Shown: positions 36,821 to 48,037, counted from the first letter of the stretch. The stretch is DNA of 64,000 nt from Panopea generosa (GCA_029582155.1 CM055911.1:27617452-27681451); one strand, 5' to 3'. The notes: generated from the letters alone by a model not told the origin. Made by a program: numbers and translations.

Positions 36821-37019
36821 TAAACTTACTGTTTTGAGAGTAACTGTCGAGTGCAACTATATATCTTAGACCTTTGACTTTTGACGAAAAAGAAGTATCA
36901 TACCATACATGTATATGTATATACATCGAACTAGGAATTATGCCGGGACCAGATAAGTTGTTCAATCTATATTTGTGTTCCAGCCATCCGTTTCGAGCCA
37001 ACGAAGTTCTACTGTATGT

Positions 37020-37482
37020 GGTCAGCTACCACCATTGCGTTTTCCATAGACTTACATTATCACGTTTGACCTCATTTGCACTATTTCTATCATTTGCGGA
37101 CCAAAAAAGTCCTATATCATATTGAAGTACTGTCCTAGACTCAAATTAAAATGTCCCCAAAACTGGGTCGAAAGTACCACTTTTTACCACTTTTTGCACA
37201 CTGAAGTTGGGCACCTCCACTTTCGGGCTGAAAAAAAGGTAAATTTCACAAATTTTACGTTCCATGCAGTTTCCTTGATAAAATGAATTTAGTCAGTCAC
37301 AGAAACATAATTTTACTTTTTTATTGGCACAAACATAATAAACTTATATTTTATTATGAACATTTGCCAGTTAAACATTTTCATCCAACCAGAATTAAGC
37401 TTAATATAAAAATATATGCCCTGAACATTTCTATACTTTTTTCAGCCAATCAGAGAGATCGTCTCAATAGTGGTAGCTGACC
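37020..37482 (+). mobile_element. 463-bp MITE, copy A, with ATGT target duplication
   Basis: The ends are GGTCAGCTACCACCATTG and, inverted, CAATAGTGGTAGCTGACC (18 bp, one mismatch). Flanks are ATGT at 37016-37019 and ATGT at 37483-37486. U2 and U3 have a continuous CTGTATGTGTACATACTATG at this spot (from about 47897 and 58844), which is the empty site with a single ATGT. No coding capacity. The insertion postdates the split of U1 from U2/U3. Confidence 0.93.
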
Positions 37483-37503
37483 ATGTGTACATATTATGAT
37501 TAT

Positions 37504-37964
37504 GGTCGGCTACCACCATTGCGTTTTCCATAGACTTACATTATAATGTTTGACCTAATTTTCACTATTTCTATCATTCGCAGTCCAAAACGTCCTATAT
37601 CATATTAAAGAACTGTCCTAGACTCAAATTAAAATATCCCCAAAATGGGGTCAAAAGTACCCCTTTTTACCCCTTTTTGCCCCCTGAAATAGGGTACTCC
37701 CACTTTCAGCATGAAAAAAAGTAAATTTCACCAATTTTACTTTCCATGTAGTTTCCTTGATAAAATGAATTTAGTCAGTCACAGAAACATAATTCTAATT
37801 TTTTATTGACACAAACATAATAAACTTATATTTTACTGTGATCATTTGACAGTTTAACATTTTCATCCAACTAAATTAAGCTTACTATAAAAAATATATG
37901 CCCTGAACATCCCTATACTTTTTTCAGCCAATCAGAGAGCTCGTCTCAATGGTTGTAGCTGACC
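37504..37964 (+). mobile_element. 461-bp MITE, copy B, with TTAT target duplication
   Basis: Same family and orientation as copy A, with ends GGTCGGCTACCACCATTG and CAATGGTTGTAGCTGACC. Flanked by TTAT (37500-37503 and 37965-37968). The corresponding empty region in U2 reads ATGATTTTGTGAGTGTG. Only 13 bp of host sequence separates the two target duplications, and the different target sites show two independent insertions, not a tandem duplication. Confidence 0.92.
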
Positions 37965-38134
37965 TTATGTGCGTGTGTTATGTCTGTACTATTTTGCTGC
38001 TGTGTTTGTTAATGCTTTTGGCTATAGGCTTTAGACTTTCTTGTGTCCGACCTTTAACCCTATGAAATGATAAGATAATTTTAGACACTATCGAAAAAAG
38101 AGCAAGCATTAATATCGGAAAATAGAAGACACAT

Positions 38135-38692
38135 CCGTTATACAAACATACCTTAAACAGACATTCAACTATACAAACTTACCTTAAACAGACATTCAAC
38201 TATTCAAACAGACATTAAACAGACATTCAACTATACAAACAGACATTAAGGAGATATTCAACTATACAAACAGACATTAAGGAGACATTCAACTATACAA
38301 ACATACATTAAACAGACATTCAACTAAACAAACATACCTTAAACAGACATTCAACTTCACAAACTTACATTAAACAGACATTCAACTATACAAACATACA
38401 TTAAACAGACATTCAACTAAACAAACATAGCTTAAATAGACATTCAACTATACAAACAGACATTAAGGAGACATTCAACTAAACAAACATACCTTAAACA
38501 GACATTCAACTTTACAAACTTACGTTAAGCAGACATTCAACTATACAAACATAAATTAAACAGACATTCAAATAAACAAACATACCTTAAATATACATTC
38601 AACTATACAAACAGACATTAAGGGGACATTCAGCTATACAAACAGACATAAAGGAGACATTCAAGTATTAAACAGACATTAAACAGATATCC
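38135..38692 (+). repeat. 31-bp satellite in U1 (about 18 units)
   Basis: The monomer CAGACATTCAACTATACAAA followed by CAGACATTAAG/CATACCTTAAA. It is the shortest of the three arrays, compared with about 70 units in U2 and 39 in U3. It ends with AACAGATATCC, as do the arrays in the other units. Confidence 0.92.
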
Positions 38693-39864
38693 TACGTGCA
38701 ATTAAATTCATCAAAAACTTGCATATCGGTGGAACAAAGTATTAACATTTGTTTAATACATATCGAAATAATAAGTTTCATATTTGACATTCGAGAATGT
38801 ATATTATTAAATGTATGTAGCCATTTATTTCAATATTTGTTTTTTCTGTTGGAATACAGAGTGTTGAAAAAGTATGTAGGCACAACTTAGTTACAGTTAT
38901 CAAATTTATTGACAATAGTAATACAGGCTTCAACTTTTATATTCAATTTATGCTCCATGTACATGCATAATGCATTATTTTCTGAATTTAACTTTTAGAA
39001 TGGTGAAATGTATTTTTCTAATAAATATATATTATTTAAAATCTTCAAATTTTATCATTTTCAATTTATTTAGATATGCAAGTAATGAAGTGTACGACTG
39101 CAAATTTATTGACTATTGTATGTAAGATATATTAAATAATCATCATTTGTCTCAAAACATGCCGTTTCTGTTGTTTTTTTATTGCCATCCCGTGTCTCCA
39201 GCTCGTCTGAAATTTTATTAAAACTTTTGCATAATTAATATGCAATTGACAAGATTGACTTGTCAGTTACGAAGTTAACAGATGTTACAAACTTTTCACC
39301 ACCCTGTAGGCTAAGTAATCACACGTGGTTACGACAGAAAAACATTGATTCATTGGATATCAGGGCCGTTGCCAAAGTTTGATTTTACAGGAGGCACAAT
39401 TCCAACTTTGCTAGGGGCTCCAGGGACATGCTGCCACGAAAAAATATTTAGCTCCTAGAATGCATTTCCTGCATTTTTCTGATATTTCAGAGACATTTTA
39501 AATATATAACACAAAACTGAATTTTATACAATTACTCATTTTTACACTATTATCTTGAGTACACAGTGGTAACGTTTAAGACCCGACATAACGGTACATA
39601 TCAACTCTTGCTAATACACTGCAAAACAAGTATACCCTGGGTATAACGATACATTCATTTTGAAAATAGTATATGTGATGTGTCATATTTTTGCAAGATT
39701 AATTCATATTTTGGGGTTAACTTTATTAGTTTTATAAAAACACTAATAAACATGTGAACCTCCACTAATTTTACAGAAGGTAAGTACCTCCGTTTGCCTA
39801 AGTATGGCTGCAGCCCTGAACTATGTATTTGAAGCATTTATACTTGCAGTAAGAGATACGTACT
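38693..39864. other. U1 spacer between 31-bp and 29-bp satellites
   Basis: Non-coding sequence conserved in U2 (50182-51404) and U3 (60182-61409). It includes GGCACAATTCCAACTTTGCT and GGGGCTCCAGGGACATGCT. The copies differ by indels that break every short ORF, so there is no sign of coding selection. Confidence 0.7.
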
Positions 39865-40815
39865 TTAAAAGCATGATACTAGAGGTACATATTAGAAGTT
39901 CATATCTGTAAAAACATGCTGTTAGAGGTACATATCTGTAAAACATGCTGTTAGAGGTACATAGCTGTAAAACATGCTGTTAGAATCTGTAAAACATGTT
40001 GTTAGAGGTACATATCTGTAAAACATGCTGTTAGAGGTACATATCTGTAAAACATGCTATTAGAGGTACATATCTGTAAAACATGCTGTTAGAGGAACAT
40101 ATCTGTAAAACATGCTGTTAGACGTACATATCTGTAAAACATGCTGATAAAGGTTCATATCTGTAAAGCATGCTGTTAGAGGTACATATCTGTAAAGCAT
40201 GCTATAAGAGGTACATATCTATAAAACATGCTATTAGAGGTACATATCTGTAAAACATGCTGTTAGAGGTACATATCTGTAAAACATGCTGTTAGAATTT
40301 GTAAAACATGTTGTTAGAGGTACATATCTGTAAAACATGCTGTTAGAGGTACATATCTGTAAAACATGCTATTAGAGGTACATATCTGTAAAACATTCTA
40401 TTAGAGGAACATATCTGTAAAACATGCTGTTAGACGTACATATCTGTAAAACATGCTGTTAGAGGTTCATATCTGTAAAGCATGCTGTTAGACGTACATA
40501 TCTGTAAAACATGCTATTAGAGGTACATATCTGTAAAACATGCTGTTAGAGGTACATATCTGTAAAACATGCTGTTAGAGGTACATATCTGTAAAACATG
40601 CTGTTAGAGGTACATATCTGTAAAACATGCTATTAGAGGTACATATCTGCAAAACATGCTGTTATAGGTTCATATCTGCAAAACATGCTGTTTGAGGTAC
40701 ATATCTGTAAAACATGCTATTAGAGATACATATTTGTAAAACATGCTGTTTGAGGTACATACCTGTAAAACATGCTGTTAGAGGTACATATTTGTAAAAG
40801 ATACTGTTTGAGTTA
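39865..40815 (+). repeat. 29-bp satellite in U1 with 312-bp higher-order repeat
   Basis: The monomer GAGGTACATATCTGTAAAAC plus ATGCTGTTA, about 31 units. A truncated variant (TAGAATCTGTAAAACATGTT) marks a higher-order period: it occurs at 39981 and 40293, 312 bp apart, each followed by the same series of GAGGAAC, GACGTAC and GAGGTTC variants. Confidence 0.9.
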
Positions 40816-41930
40816 CGTACCTATAATACAAGCTATCGGAGGTATGAACCTGTGAAATATGTTGTATTGGGGATGTACCTGGTACCTGTAAAATATTGTT
40901 ATTACCGGAATGTACCTGTAAACATGTTCATAATACTGGCAATATCATTATACGTAAATTACATCAACAAGGTTTTAAGTGAGAGTGCAACAGATGTATA
41001 ATAAATGAATAGGGTTTTACGGCGTACCACCACATAATAGGTTATTCGACGCCAACAGGAAGGAAGATTCCAGGTTCACTCTACATGTACAAAAACAACA
41101 AATTAACATACCGATTAAAAAAACATACATCAACAAATGTATATGCAGAATGAACCTAGAACCTTGTTACCTGCAGAACTTCAGAGTTTCAGCAAATTCG
41201 TTCGTATTACTCAATTTGTCGCTTCTTACGACATGCATAAGCCACAGTGATTCTTGCCATCACTCATGGCTCCCTGGAACTACACAGTGGTTGATAATTT
41301 AACCACAATAGTGAACATAACAAAAAATGATAAAATGAACATGACACCCATTCGGAGGATTCGTACCCCTCTGCAGAGATCGACAGTGATTCTATTCTTT
41401 GCCGGAACAACACGGGCTGCAACAGATGTATAAAATGGGTTTCTAATGTTTAGAAGTTATATCGTTCGTATTAACAGAAAATGCTTCGATTGATAAACAA
41501 ACAACATTTCCATGTATATTGAAAAAACGTGTAACTGAGTGTTTTATTCAAGAATGGTATGGTACAGTTAACAATAGTCATGTTATTGAAGAAGTATTTT
41601 AAAAACAGTTTTGCATTTGAGCAATATTCAGATATTCTCCAAAACGATAAAGATTGTTTGTAACTAGAATTAAATTATCTGCTCATACTATCAAAATTCA
41701 AAATGGGATTTTGATAAACTGTTTTCTTGATGAAAATATACAATATTTAGAATGTAAAAGAAATAAGGTAATATACTAAGTATTTAAATGTCGAAATTAA
41801 CATCATTATTTCTATGTTTACAAATGTTAAAATGGTACACAAACATGTAATATGGTTTATACGATCGCACACAAACAACAGAGAACTTTGAATTTTAGGA
41901 TAACACAGTTCATTGCCAATCGTTAAATTT
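40816..41930. other. U1 spacer right of the 29-bp satellite
   Basis: Non-coding sequence shared with U2 (52306-53431) and U3 (61901-63020). On the minus strand it contains GGGTACGAATCCTCCG (about 41354-41370), a B-box-like segment that may be a remnant of another tRNA-derived repeat. The short minus-strand ORF with a hydrophobic stretch in U3 (62316-62537) is broken in the other units. Confidence 0.6.
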
Positions 41931-42012
41931 GACAGGGGCAACTGGCAAGGCGGAACTTGAGCCCAAGATTGAAAATCAAACGCGTTATAGACTGAGCTAA
42001 CCAGACTCCAGT
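41931..42012 (-). mobile_element. tRNA-like SINE head in U1
   Basis: Read on the minus strand, TCTGGTTAGCTCAGTCTATA has a good A-box, followed by TTTGATTTTCAATCTTGG, an anticodon-arm-like segment. The B-box region is shortened here by a deletion compared with the copy at 53432-53516. Confidence 0.5.
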
Positions 42013-43190
42013 AAAATAAATTTAAAACAAAACAAAGAAATAAAACAATAACACACGCTTGAAAGTGTATTACACAAAATGTATGGTAACATGTAATTAA
42101 GACCGATACATATTCGCATTACGCACACTCCATAGCCATACAAATAAACATATATCAATTATGAACGTTATTCATGAACTGGCAATGGAAATTAAAACAA
42201 TGAAAAGTGTGTGATATTGAAACTGCCATTTATCTATTAACAAACAGCTTGAAATTCTCAAAATATTATACGGTTCTTAAAACATATCTGTTACTTGTAA
42301 TTAACATCAGAAAATGGTTTTCATATACAAAACTAAGGCAAACGAAAGGTCCTTTCTGGCATTCATTTACTAAAATGACTAAAACGGGTCACTTGGAAAC
42401 CAAGACAAGAACGCGTTCAAGAAAAATTCACAGACTATCCTAATGCGTTTGTTTACGATATATCAAGAGAATCTTATATGAGTGCCCATTTATTACTGAC
42501 TTTATTAAACAAGTTTGTAAAACATACATTATGCGAGGCTCTGCATAGCATTATACCATTTTAGCCAACGAGTATTATAAATTAAATGATAAATGCACAC
42601 GAATGTACTTGATATCTTATCACATTACTCAGAAATAAATGGTACATTTTCAGATAACCTCAATAACGAAAGAGAATAAATCGTCATTTTACCATGACCA
42701 ATCAAAGTCATTTGTATATTCGGACAAGTCGGAACTTGGTAGTTCGGAATTTTACCTACGACAGCCAAGTTATACGGAAAACACCGAGCGATGAATCGGA
42801 AGTGATATTACTCCAGCACCATCAATTCTGTGTTAACATAAAATACGCAACACGTCTGAAGCGGCCTAGATCCGACTTAGGTGGTATTCCATTTTCGAAC
42901 AATTCGTTATAAATGACGGGAATTCAGGATTGAGAATCACTTTTTTGAGAATATGTTTCCTATTTTGAAAAAAAAAAAAAAATAGTCTTTGCGAAATATA
43001 TCAATTTAGGCTAAAATCACGCTATGACCGCAGAATATAATAAAGAAACGAAATAAATAAATAAAACGGATGTATTAAATATGGGTTCTATAAGACGCCA
43101 TTTTGTTGACAATACAGTCCGAAACATATCAATATCAATATTCAATTCCAAATCCTACAATGTAATGGATAATTAAGATCTGAATGTTTC
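42013..43190. other. U1 right-hand spacer up to the U2 boundary
   Basis: AT-rich sequence conserved in U2 (53517-54705) and in U3 up to the window end. ORFs such as 42694-42912 are not kept open in the other copies. No gene seen. Confidence 0.6.
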
Positions 43191-43330
43191 GCCTTTTCCA
43201 ACAGCATTTCAGTTATATAACGGCGCACGTAATCAGTACTAAATACAACTTATATCTGCATGTCGCTGACTGCTTACCTACATATTCAGAGGTAGGAAAT
43301 GTATGGCAGTATAACAAAGTTGTTGACCAG
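43191..43330 (-). mobile_element. SINE body fragment at the U1/U2 boundary
   Basis: TATAACGGCGCACGTAATCA ... TTACCTACATATTCAGAGGT is related to the body of the SINE at 44525-44728 (shared order: TAGTACT, GCTATAAG/GATATAAG, GACTGCTTACC/GACTACTTCC, ATATTCAGA, GTAGGAAA), but no tRNA head is visible. U1's homology to the other units starts inside this element, at CTGACTGCTTACC. Confidence 0.55.
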
Positions 43331-43770
43331 CCATTAAAAAGAATGTGTCTCTGTGTTGTATGATTCCCTCGAATATTGAGATTCTTCCTTGAAAATGTCA
43401 TGGTCTATCCTTTTGCGGCGGGTATATATTATATAAAATATAATTCACTGATTTTTATCAGGATTTGCACATTGATGTATAGTCATACACAAGTAAATGG
43501 TATTTGATTAAACACATTATGCATAATTTGCCATTGATACCATTATAAAGGGCTACTGATAGTCGTCCCTTACAGTCCGTGTCTAGGTAAGGGCGATAAC
43601 AACAACCATTTTTATATATTTCGATGAAAGAGTGGATTCCCTTAAAATCAAACTGTTTGTTTACATGAAGTCTTATTATATAAAGGCGGTCCGTGCAACT
43701 AATCATATGATCTGCTCTGCGGTTAAACTTTTACTGTCATGCTAGTACATATTTGTAAGAGGAGACTATC

Positions 43771-44348
43771 AAATTACAGCGCTACACTTGGCTATCTGCT
43801 GATGATGAATTACAGCGCTACACTAGGCTATCTGCTGATAGTGAATTACAACGCAACACCAGGCTATCTGCTGACGGTGAATTATAACGCTACACTAGGC
43901 TATCTGCTGACGGTGAATTACAGCGCTACACTAGGATATCTGCTTATGGTGAATTACAGCGCTACACCAGGCTATCTGCTGATGGTGAATTACAGCGCTA
44001 CACCAGGCTATCTGCTGATGGTGAATTACAACGCTACACTATGCTATCTGCTGATGGTGAATTACAGCGCTACACTAGGCTATCTGCTGATGGTGAATTA
44101 CAGCGCTACACCAGGCTATCTACTGATGGTGAATTACAGCGCTACACCAGGCTATCTGCTGACGGTGAATTACAGCGCTACACCAGGCTATCTGCTGATG
44201 GTGAATTACAGCGCTACACCAGGCTATCTGCTGACGGTGAATTACAGCGCTACACCAGGCTATCTGCTGATAGTGAATTACAGCGCTACACCAGGCTATC
44301 TGCTGACGGTGAATTACAGCGCTACACTAGGCTATCTGCTGACGGTGA
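43771..44348 (+). repeat. 36-bp minisatellite upstream of the U2 gene (16 units)
   Basis: The unit AATTACAGCGCTACACTAGG then CTATCTGCTGATGGTG, with variants T/C in CACTAGG/CACCAGG and GATGG/GACGG. Because the period is 12 codons, two frames are open through it (43739-44368 and 44041-44397); the predicted 12-residue periodic peptides are not credible proteins. The array ends about 660 bp before the gene's ATG. Confidence 0.93.
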
Positions 44349-44524
44349 ACACACAGATCCATGTGTAAAGTGTGCATCTCTTGGCAGTTGGAGTTAAACT
44401 TCTTTTTCAAACAAGCACTTTTTTGAAATTATATGTTTGCCAATCAATTGTTTTATCAATAATCTAGTAGTATGCAACATTCTAACAAAAGCAATGAATT
44501 GATGCCTGTGAAATTTTGAACATG

Positions 44525-44728
44525 TACTACATCTTGCCGTTTTTATATGGCAGTTAGTGTTTTAACTAGTACTAGACACATCTTATAGCTACAAATCGAT
44601 GACTACTTCCTCACATATCCAGATGTAGGAAACATATGGCCACAGAATAACATTATAGCTAATCATACCAGAGACGGTCGGGGATTCGAATTTACGGCCA
44701 CTGAGTTGGCAGCCAGACACGTTATCAA
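44525..44728 (-). mobile_element. tRNA-derived SINE upstream of the U2 gene
   Basis: Read on the minus strand from 44728: TTGATAACGTGTCTGGCTGC, then AACTCAGTGGCC and the B-box AATTCGAATCCCCGACC. A body follows with GTTTCCTACATCTGGATATG and TAGCTATAAGATGTGTCTAG. It ends about 280 bp upstream of the gene's ATG, so it occupies part of the presumed promoter region. Confidence 0.65.
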
Positions 44729-45004
44729 ATGATCGAGCTGGGTTTGATTAATCCTGTTTGAATCTAACATATGACCTCGTTTTACATATACAAATACACC
44801 AATTACTATATTTTGGTACATTCCCTCGGTATTTAAAAACAACAACTACTTGAAACTGCCATCATGCGAAATCCGGTTCATATTTTCATACAGGATGCAG
44901 TTAGGCTAAGTGGTATTTTAAAATATGGATGTATGCACAACTGCGCATATACATTTAGCATTCGCGACTAAGAGGACAATTTGGTTTTGAAAACATCAGT
45001 CACA

Positions 45005-46735
45005 ATGAAGATTATTCTGTATTTAATATTTTACTTTGTGATTAAATACACGGAGTGTAATACAAACGTTCACGCTATGTTGCGCAAACTAAGCAATACG
45101 CAGAAACTTAACCGTGCCGATATTGACATGATTAAACAAAAAGTTTGGATCGAAATGACATCTCAGATACAAGTGCTCAGTAAAAAACTGGCAACACAAG
45201 ACCAGAAAATGACATCCGAGGTACAAGCTCTCGCTGAAAAACTTGCGTTGCAAGATCAGCATTTACAATCGTGTTCATGTTTAAATACACCGAATTCAAA
45301 AAAGATCCGACCAGTGGCCGGAGAGATATCAAATAACTTTACAAGATATACGATTTTAGAAAAAGCCTTTAAAGCAGAGAAGATACGTTCTGTGACTAAT
45401 GAACGGAGGATTAAGGAGCTCAATTCAACTGTGACTGGTGTGAAAAACACGCAAAACGAGATGACCGAAATATGTACTGAGTTACCTGCTTCATTTCATT
45501 CCACAGAAGGACGACTCGATAAAAATGAAAATGATATTAAAAGTTTAAATGGTTCTGTAATGAACCTAGCACAATCACTTAATGCCATTGAAAAACGACT
45601 TAAACAACAGAATCTTGGAAATCCGAGTTTCGTTAGTGAGTGGACTTTGATGAAGTCACAAGATGCCAAACTGTCCGAACTTTCCATTGCTCATGGGCTA
45701 GGAACTATTCCGTATAAAGTTCGAGTTCAAATAAAACCAACATCTGGTCCTAATGCCGGCTGGATTTTTAACGGAGACTCTGCATTCCAAAGTGACGATG
45801 ACACGGGGAGAACATATGGTGGCATTGTTTTTTTGTATAACGAAAGACATGTTCGTTTGTTCGCACCAAAGAAAAACAACGATGGAGCTACCGGATCTGT
45901 TATCCATACCGGGGAAGAAGACTCGAGAAGAATTGGTGACAATCATCAAACCTCTGGCGAGGCATTGGTTCGTGTTCAAGTGTGGGGACCAAAGGATATT
46001 ATTACTCCAGACTTTAAGTCAGATTGGCTCAAGTTGGATGTAACTAACAGGTCGTTGTCTTTTAATGATATACAACATGGTATACACGGTTATCCGGCCC
46101 TTGTCAACGTACAGATACGTTGTAAAACATCGGATCATTATCTGATCTCTGAGGGTGTAGGATCATCGATATTTCATCGAGACTATCTTAACGGAGGCGG
46201 CGTCACGTGGGGATATAACGATAAGTCTGTCAGGGTGTGGACTTCATATCTCAATAAAAATCAAATAAACGATGGAAACGTACTTTATTACAGATTATTT
46301 GGCTCAAATGATGGATGGGGAATGAAGTTTTATGGCTACTTAGCCGCTAAGAACGGAGATATTAGAGTCCTAGCCTGGTCACAAGATTCCCTAATAGCAA
46401 AAACAACCATATTTAAAGGTACTCTGAATATTTTGAACTTCTCAAACAATAAGCCAACATTAAATAGCGATTTATTATCGCTGTACGTGCAGGCCAATGA
46501 CGGTCCAAATAAGGGCTATCGTTTTCCCGGGTATGGAAACTCGCAAAGTATACTCGAACCGTTTGGTGGGGTAGTATACGCCTACAATACAGAGGGAGTG
46601 ATACGGACATGGCGTCCTAACCCTTCAAGAAATGGACACCTCGTACATATCCACTCTCCGTACGGGGCAGGCACAAATGTGCAGGCATCTAATAATGCCA
46701 GTTGTGTTGTCATTCGTATTGGATCTTTCTTCTAA
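45005..46735 (+). CDS. Secreted coiled-coil protein with three related C-terminal modules (576 aa)
   Basis: Intronless ORF of unrecognised family. The ATG at 45005 is chosen because the frame upstream only offers a TTG, and it opens directly into a signal peptide, MKIILYLIFYFVIKYTEC. Residues about 22-90 form a coiled coil containing two 18-residue near-repeats (TSQIQVLSKKLATQDQKM and TSEVQALAEKLALQDQHL), then Cys90-Ser-Cys92, a possible interchain disulfide site for oligomers. A second helical stretch covers about 115-202 (Cys157). Three modules follow: about 213-328, 341-458 and 469-576. Each has a V.VQI/VQA strand, a GDS/GSS/GNS turn, a GG(I/V)V..YN box and (V/I)R.W/F. N-glycosylation sequons include N111, N140, N182 and N564. 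Organisation as a secreted oligomer with beta-sandwich binding modules, perhaps lectin-like, is inference. Confidence 0.9.
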   Translation: MKIILYLIFYFVIKYTECNTNVHAMLRKLSNTQKLNRADIDMIKQKVWIEMTSQIQVLSKKLATQDQKMTSEVQALAEKLALQDQHLQSCSCLNTPNSKKIRPVAGEISNNFTRYTILEKAFKAEKIRSVTNERRIKELNSTVTGVKNTQNEMTEICTELPASFHSTEGRLDKNENDIKSLNGSVMNLAQSLNAIEKRLKQQNLGNPSFVSEWTLMKSQDAKLSELSIAHGLGTIPYKVRVQIKPTSGPNAGWIFNGDSAFQSDDDTGRTYGGIVFLYNERHVRLFAPKKNNDGATGSVIHTGEEDSRRIGDNHQTSGEALVRVQVWGPKDIITPDFKSDWLKLDVTNRSLSFNDIQHGIHGYPALVNVQIRCKTSDHYLISEGVGSSIFHRDYLNGGGVTWGYNDKSVRVWTSYLNKNQINDGNVLYYRLFGSNDGWGMKFYGYLAAKNGDIRVLAWSQDSLIAKTTIFKGTLNILNFSNNKPTLNSDLLSLYVQANDGPNKGYRFPGYGNSQSILEPFGGVVYAYNTEGVIRTWRPNPSRNGHLVHIHSPYGAGTNVQASNNASCVVIRIGSFF

Positions 46736-46769
46736 TTGACACATCAGCCCCCAGAATATAGCTACACGG

Positions 46770-47172
46770 TGGTGAACCCACGTGACGGTGGCAAACCCAC
46801 GTGACTCAATGCTATGGTGTAATGTTAAACAATTTGAGAAAAAGTGTTCTCTTCAGGTAACATTTTCCAAAAATCTTTTTTACTATTTCATGAAACTTCA
46901 CGATACAAAAAAAGAACGTTGCGTTTTCATTTTAAAAAATTATGTTATGGAGTGGTGCAGTTTACAAAATATACACCGTTGCACTATTTTTGCATTGAAT
47001 ATTTATTAAACAGATGGCTCATCTCAACAAAGAGAGAATGTTGGTCTGTTATTCGTGAAATAACATCACGAACTGTTAATAAAGTTTTCTGTAAAACGTT
47101 ACTTGAAATGGTGGTCATATTTCCTCCGCTTTTTACACTACGCCAAAGCATTGAGTCACGTGGGTTCAACAC
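46770..47172. mobile_element. CACGTG MITE forming the presumed 3' UTR of the U2 gene
   Basis: It begins 35 bp after the stop codon. The left end TGGTGAACCCACGTGAC, followed by a second AAACCCACGTGACTCAATGC, matches the inverted right end GCATTGAGTCACGTGGGTTC (about 47147-47166). It contains the first downstream AATAAA, so transcripts probably end inside the element. Confidence 0.8.
47078..47083 (+). terminator. Candidate polyadenylation signal AATAAA for the U2 gene
   Basis: First AATAAA downstream of the stop (about 340 bp away), in TGTTAATAAAGTTTTC. The same signal is present at 36723 and 58045. A second lies at 47276-47281. Which is used cannot be told from sequence. Confidence 0.45.
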
Positions 47173-48037
47173 GTGAACTAACTGTTTTGAGAGTATTTGT
47201 GGAGCACAGCTATGTATCTAAGACCTTTGATTTACGAAAAAGAGGTTTACAGCTTGTATAAAAATATATCTGAATAATAAAAATACATGTACTACGTATT
47301 TGTTTGTAAAATATATATCATACTAGAAGCTGCTGTTATAAGGATAGATGTCAATGTTACCAAATAAAGTAACTGTAAAACATATACGAATATACATGTA
47401 CGAGACATAACAGTAAAATTATATTTTAATTTCGTGATATTTTACTTATACGTGTATTTAAGAATAGCCATTTACAGCATTTTGGTGTTTTACATCACAC
47501 ACACGTACATGTTGTTGCATTTGGAAGAGGACGGCGGTCACACTCAGTCACGTGTTATGATATTGATGACGGAGACATGAGCGAGTTCTTATGCCCCAGT
47601 TACCCAGGTTCAAACACTCCCATTGCGGGTTTACTGCTGACCCTTCCTAGGCGATGAACCATGACCGTATTGTCATATTTCAACATACAGAAGAACTTCG
47701 ATGGCTCGAACCCGATTGCTCTGGACAATATATATATAGTTCGAGTTAAGGTTTGTTCGAGCTAAGCATTATTCAACATTATACCATACATGCACATGTA
47801 TATACATCTAAATAGGAAATCTGCCAGGACCAGATAGGTTGTTCAATCTATATATGCTGTTACAGCCATCCGTTTTCGAGCCAACGAAGTCCTACTGTAT
47901 GTGTACATACTATGATTTTGTGAGTGTGTTATGTCTGTACTATTTTGCTGCTGTGTTTGTTAATGTTTTAGGCTCTAGGCTTTAAACATTCTTGTGTCCG
48001 ATATTTAACCGTATTTAAAGTAAAAGACACATCCATT
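47173..48037. other. U2 spacer between MITE and 31-bp satellite
   Basis: Non-coding. About 540 bp of it (roughly 47245-47780) is present in U3 but absent from U1. It ends with TATAGTTCGAGTTAAGGTTT and TTCGAGCTAAGCATTATTC. Confidence 0.6.

Larger units (their letters stand above)
34174..43265. repeat. Segmental duplication unit U1 (oldest, pseudogene-bearing)
   Basis: Homology to U2 and U3 starts abruptly at CTGACTGCTTACC (34174; compare 43266 and 54772). The unit contains SINE remnants, one 36-bp monomer, the gene remnant, the CACGTG MITE, two extra MITEs not found in the other units, the 31-bp and 29-bp satellites and two spacers. It lacks a segment of about 540 bp present at 47245-47780 in U2 and most of the gene's 5' part. 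It is 9092 bp long. Confidence 0.9.

Noticed and set aside
43739..44397. Two overlapping long ORFs (209 and 118 codons) encoding 12-residue periodic peptides
   Set aside because: They are the 36-bp minisatellite read in two frames; the period is a multiple of three, and U1 and U3 contain only one or two units.
44981..45004. Start eight codons earlier than the chosen ATG
   Set aside because: The upstream in-frame codon is TTG; the first ATG at 45005 begins directly at a signal peptide, and the same holds at 55966.
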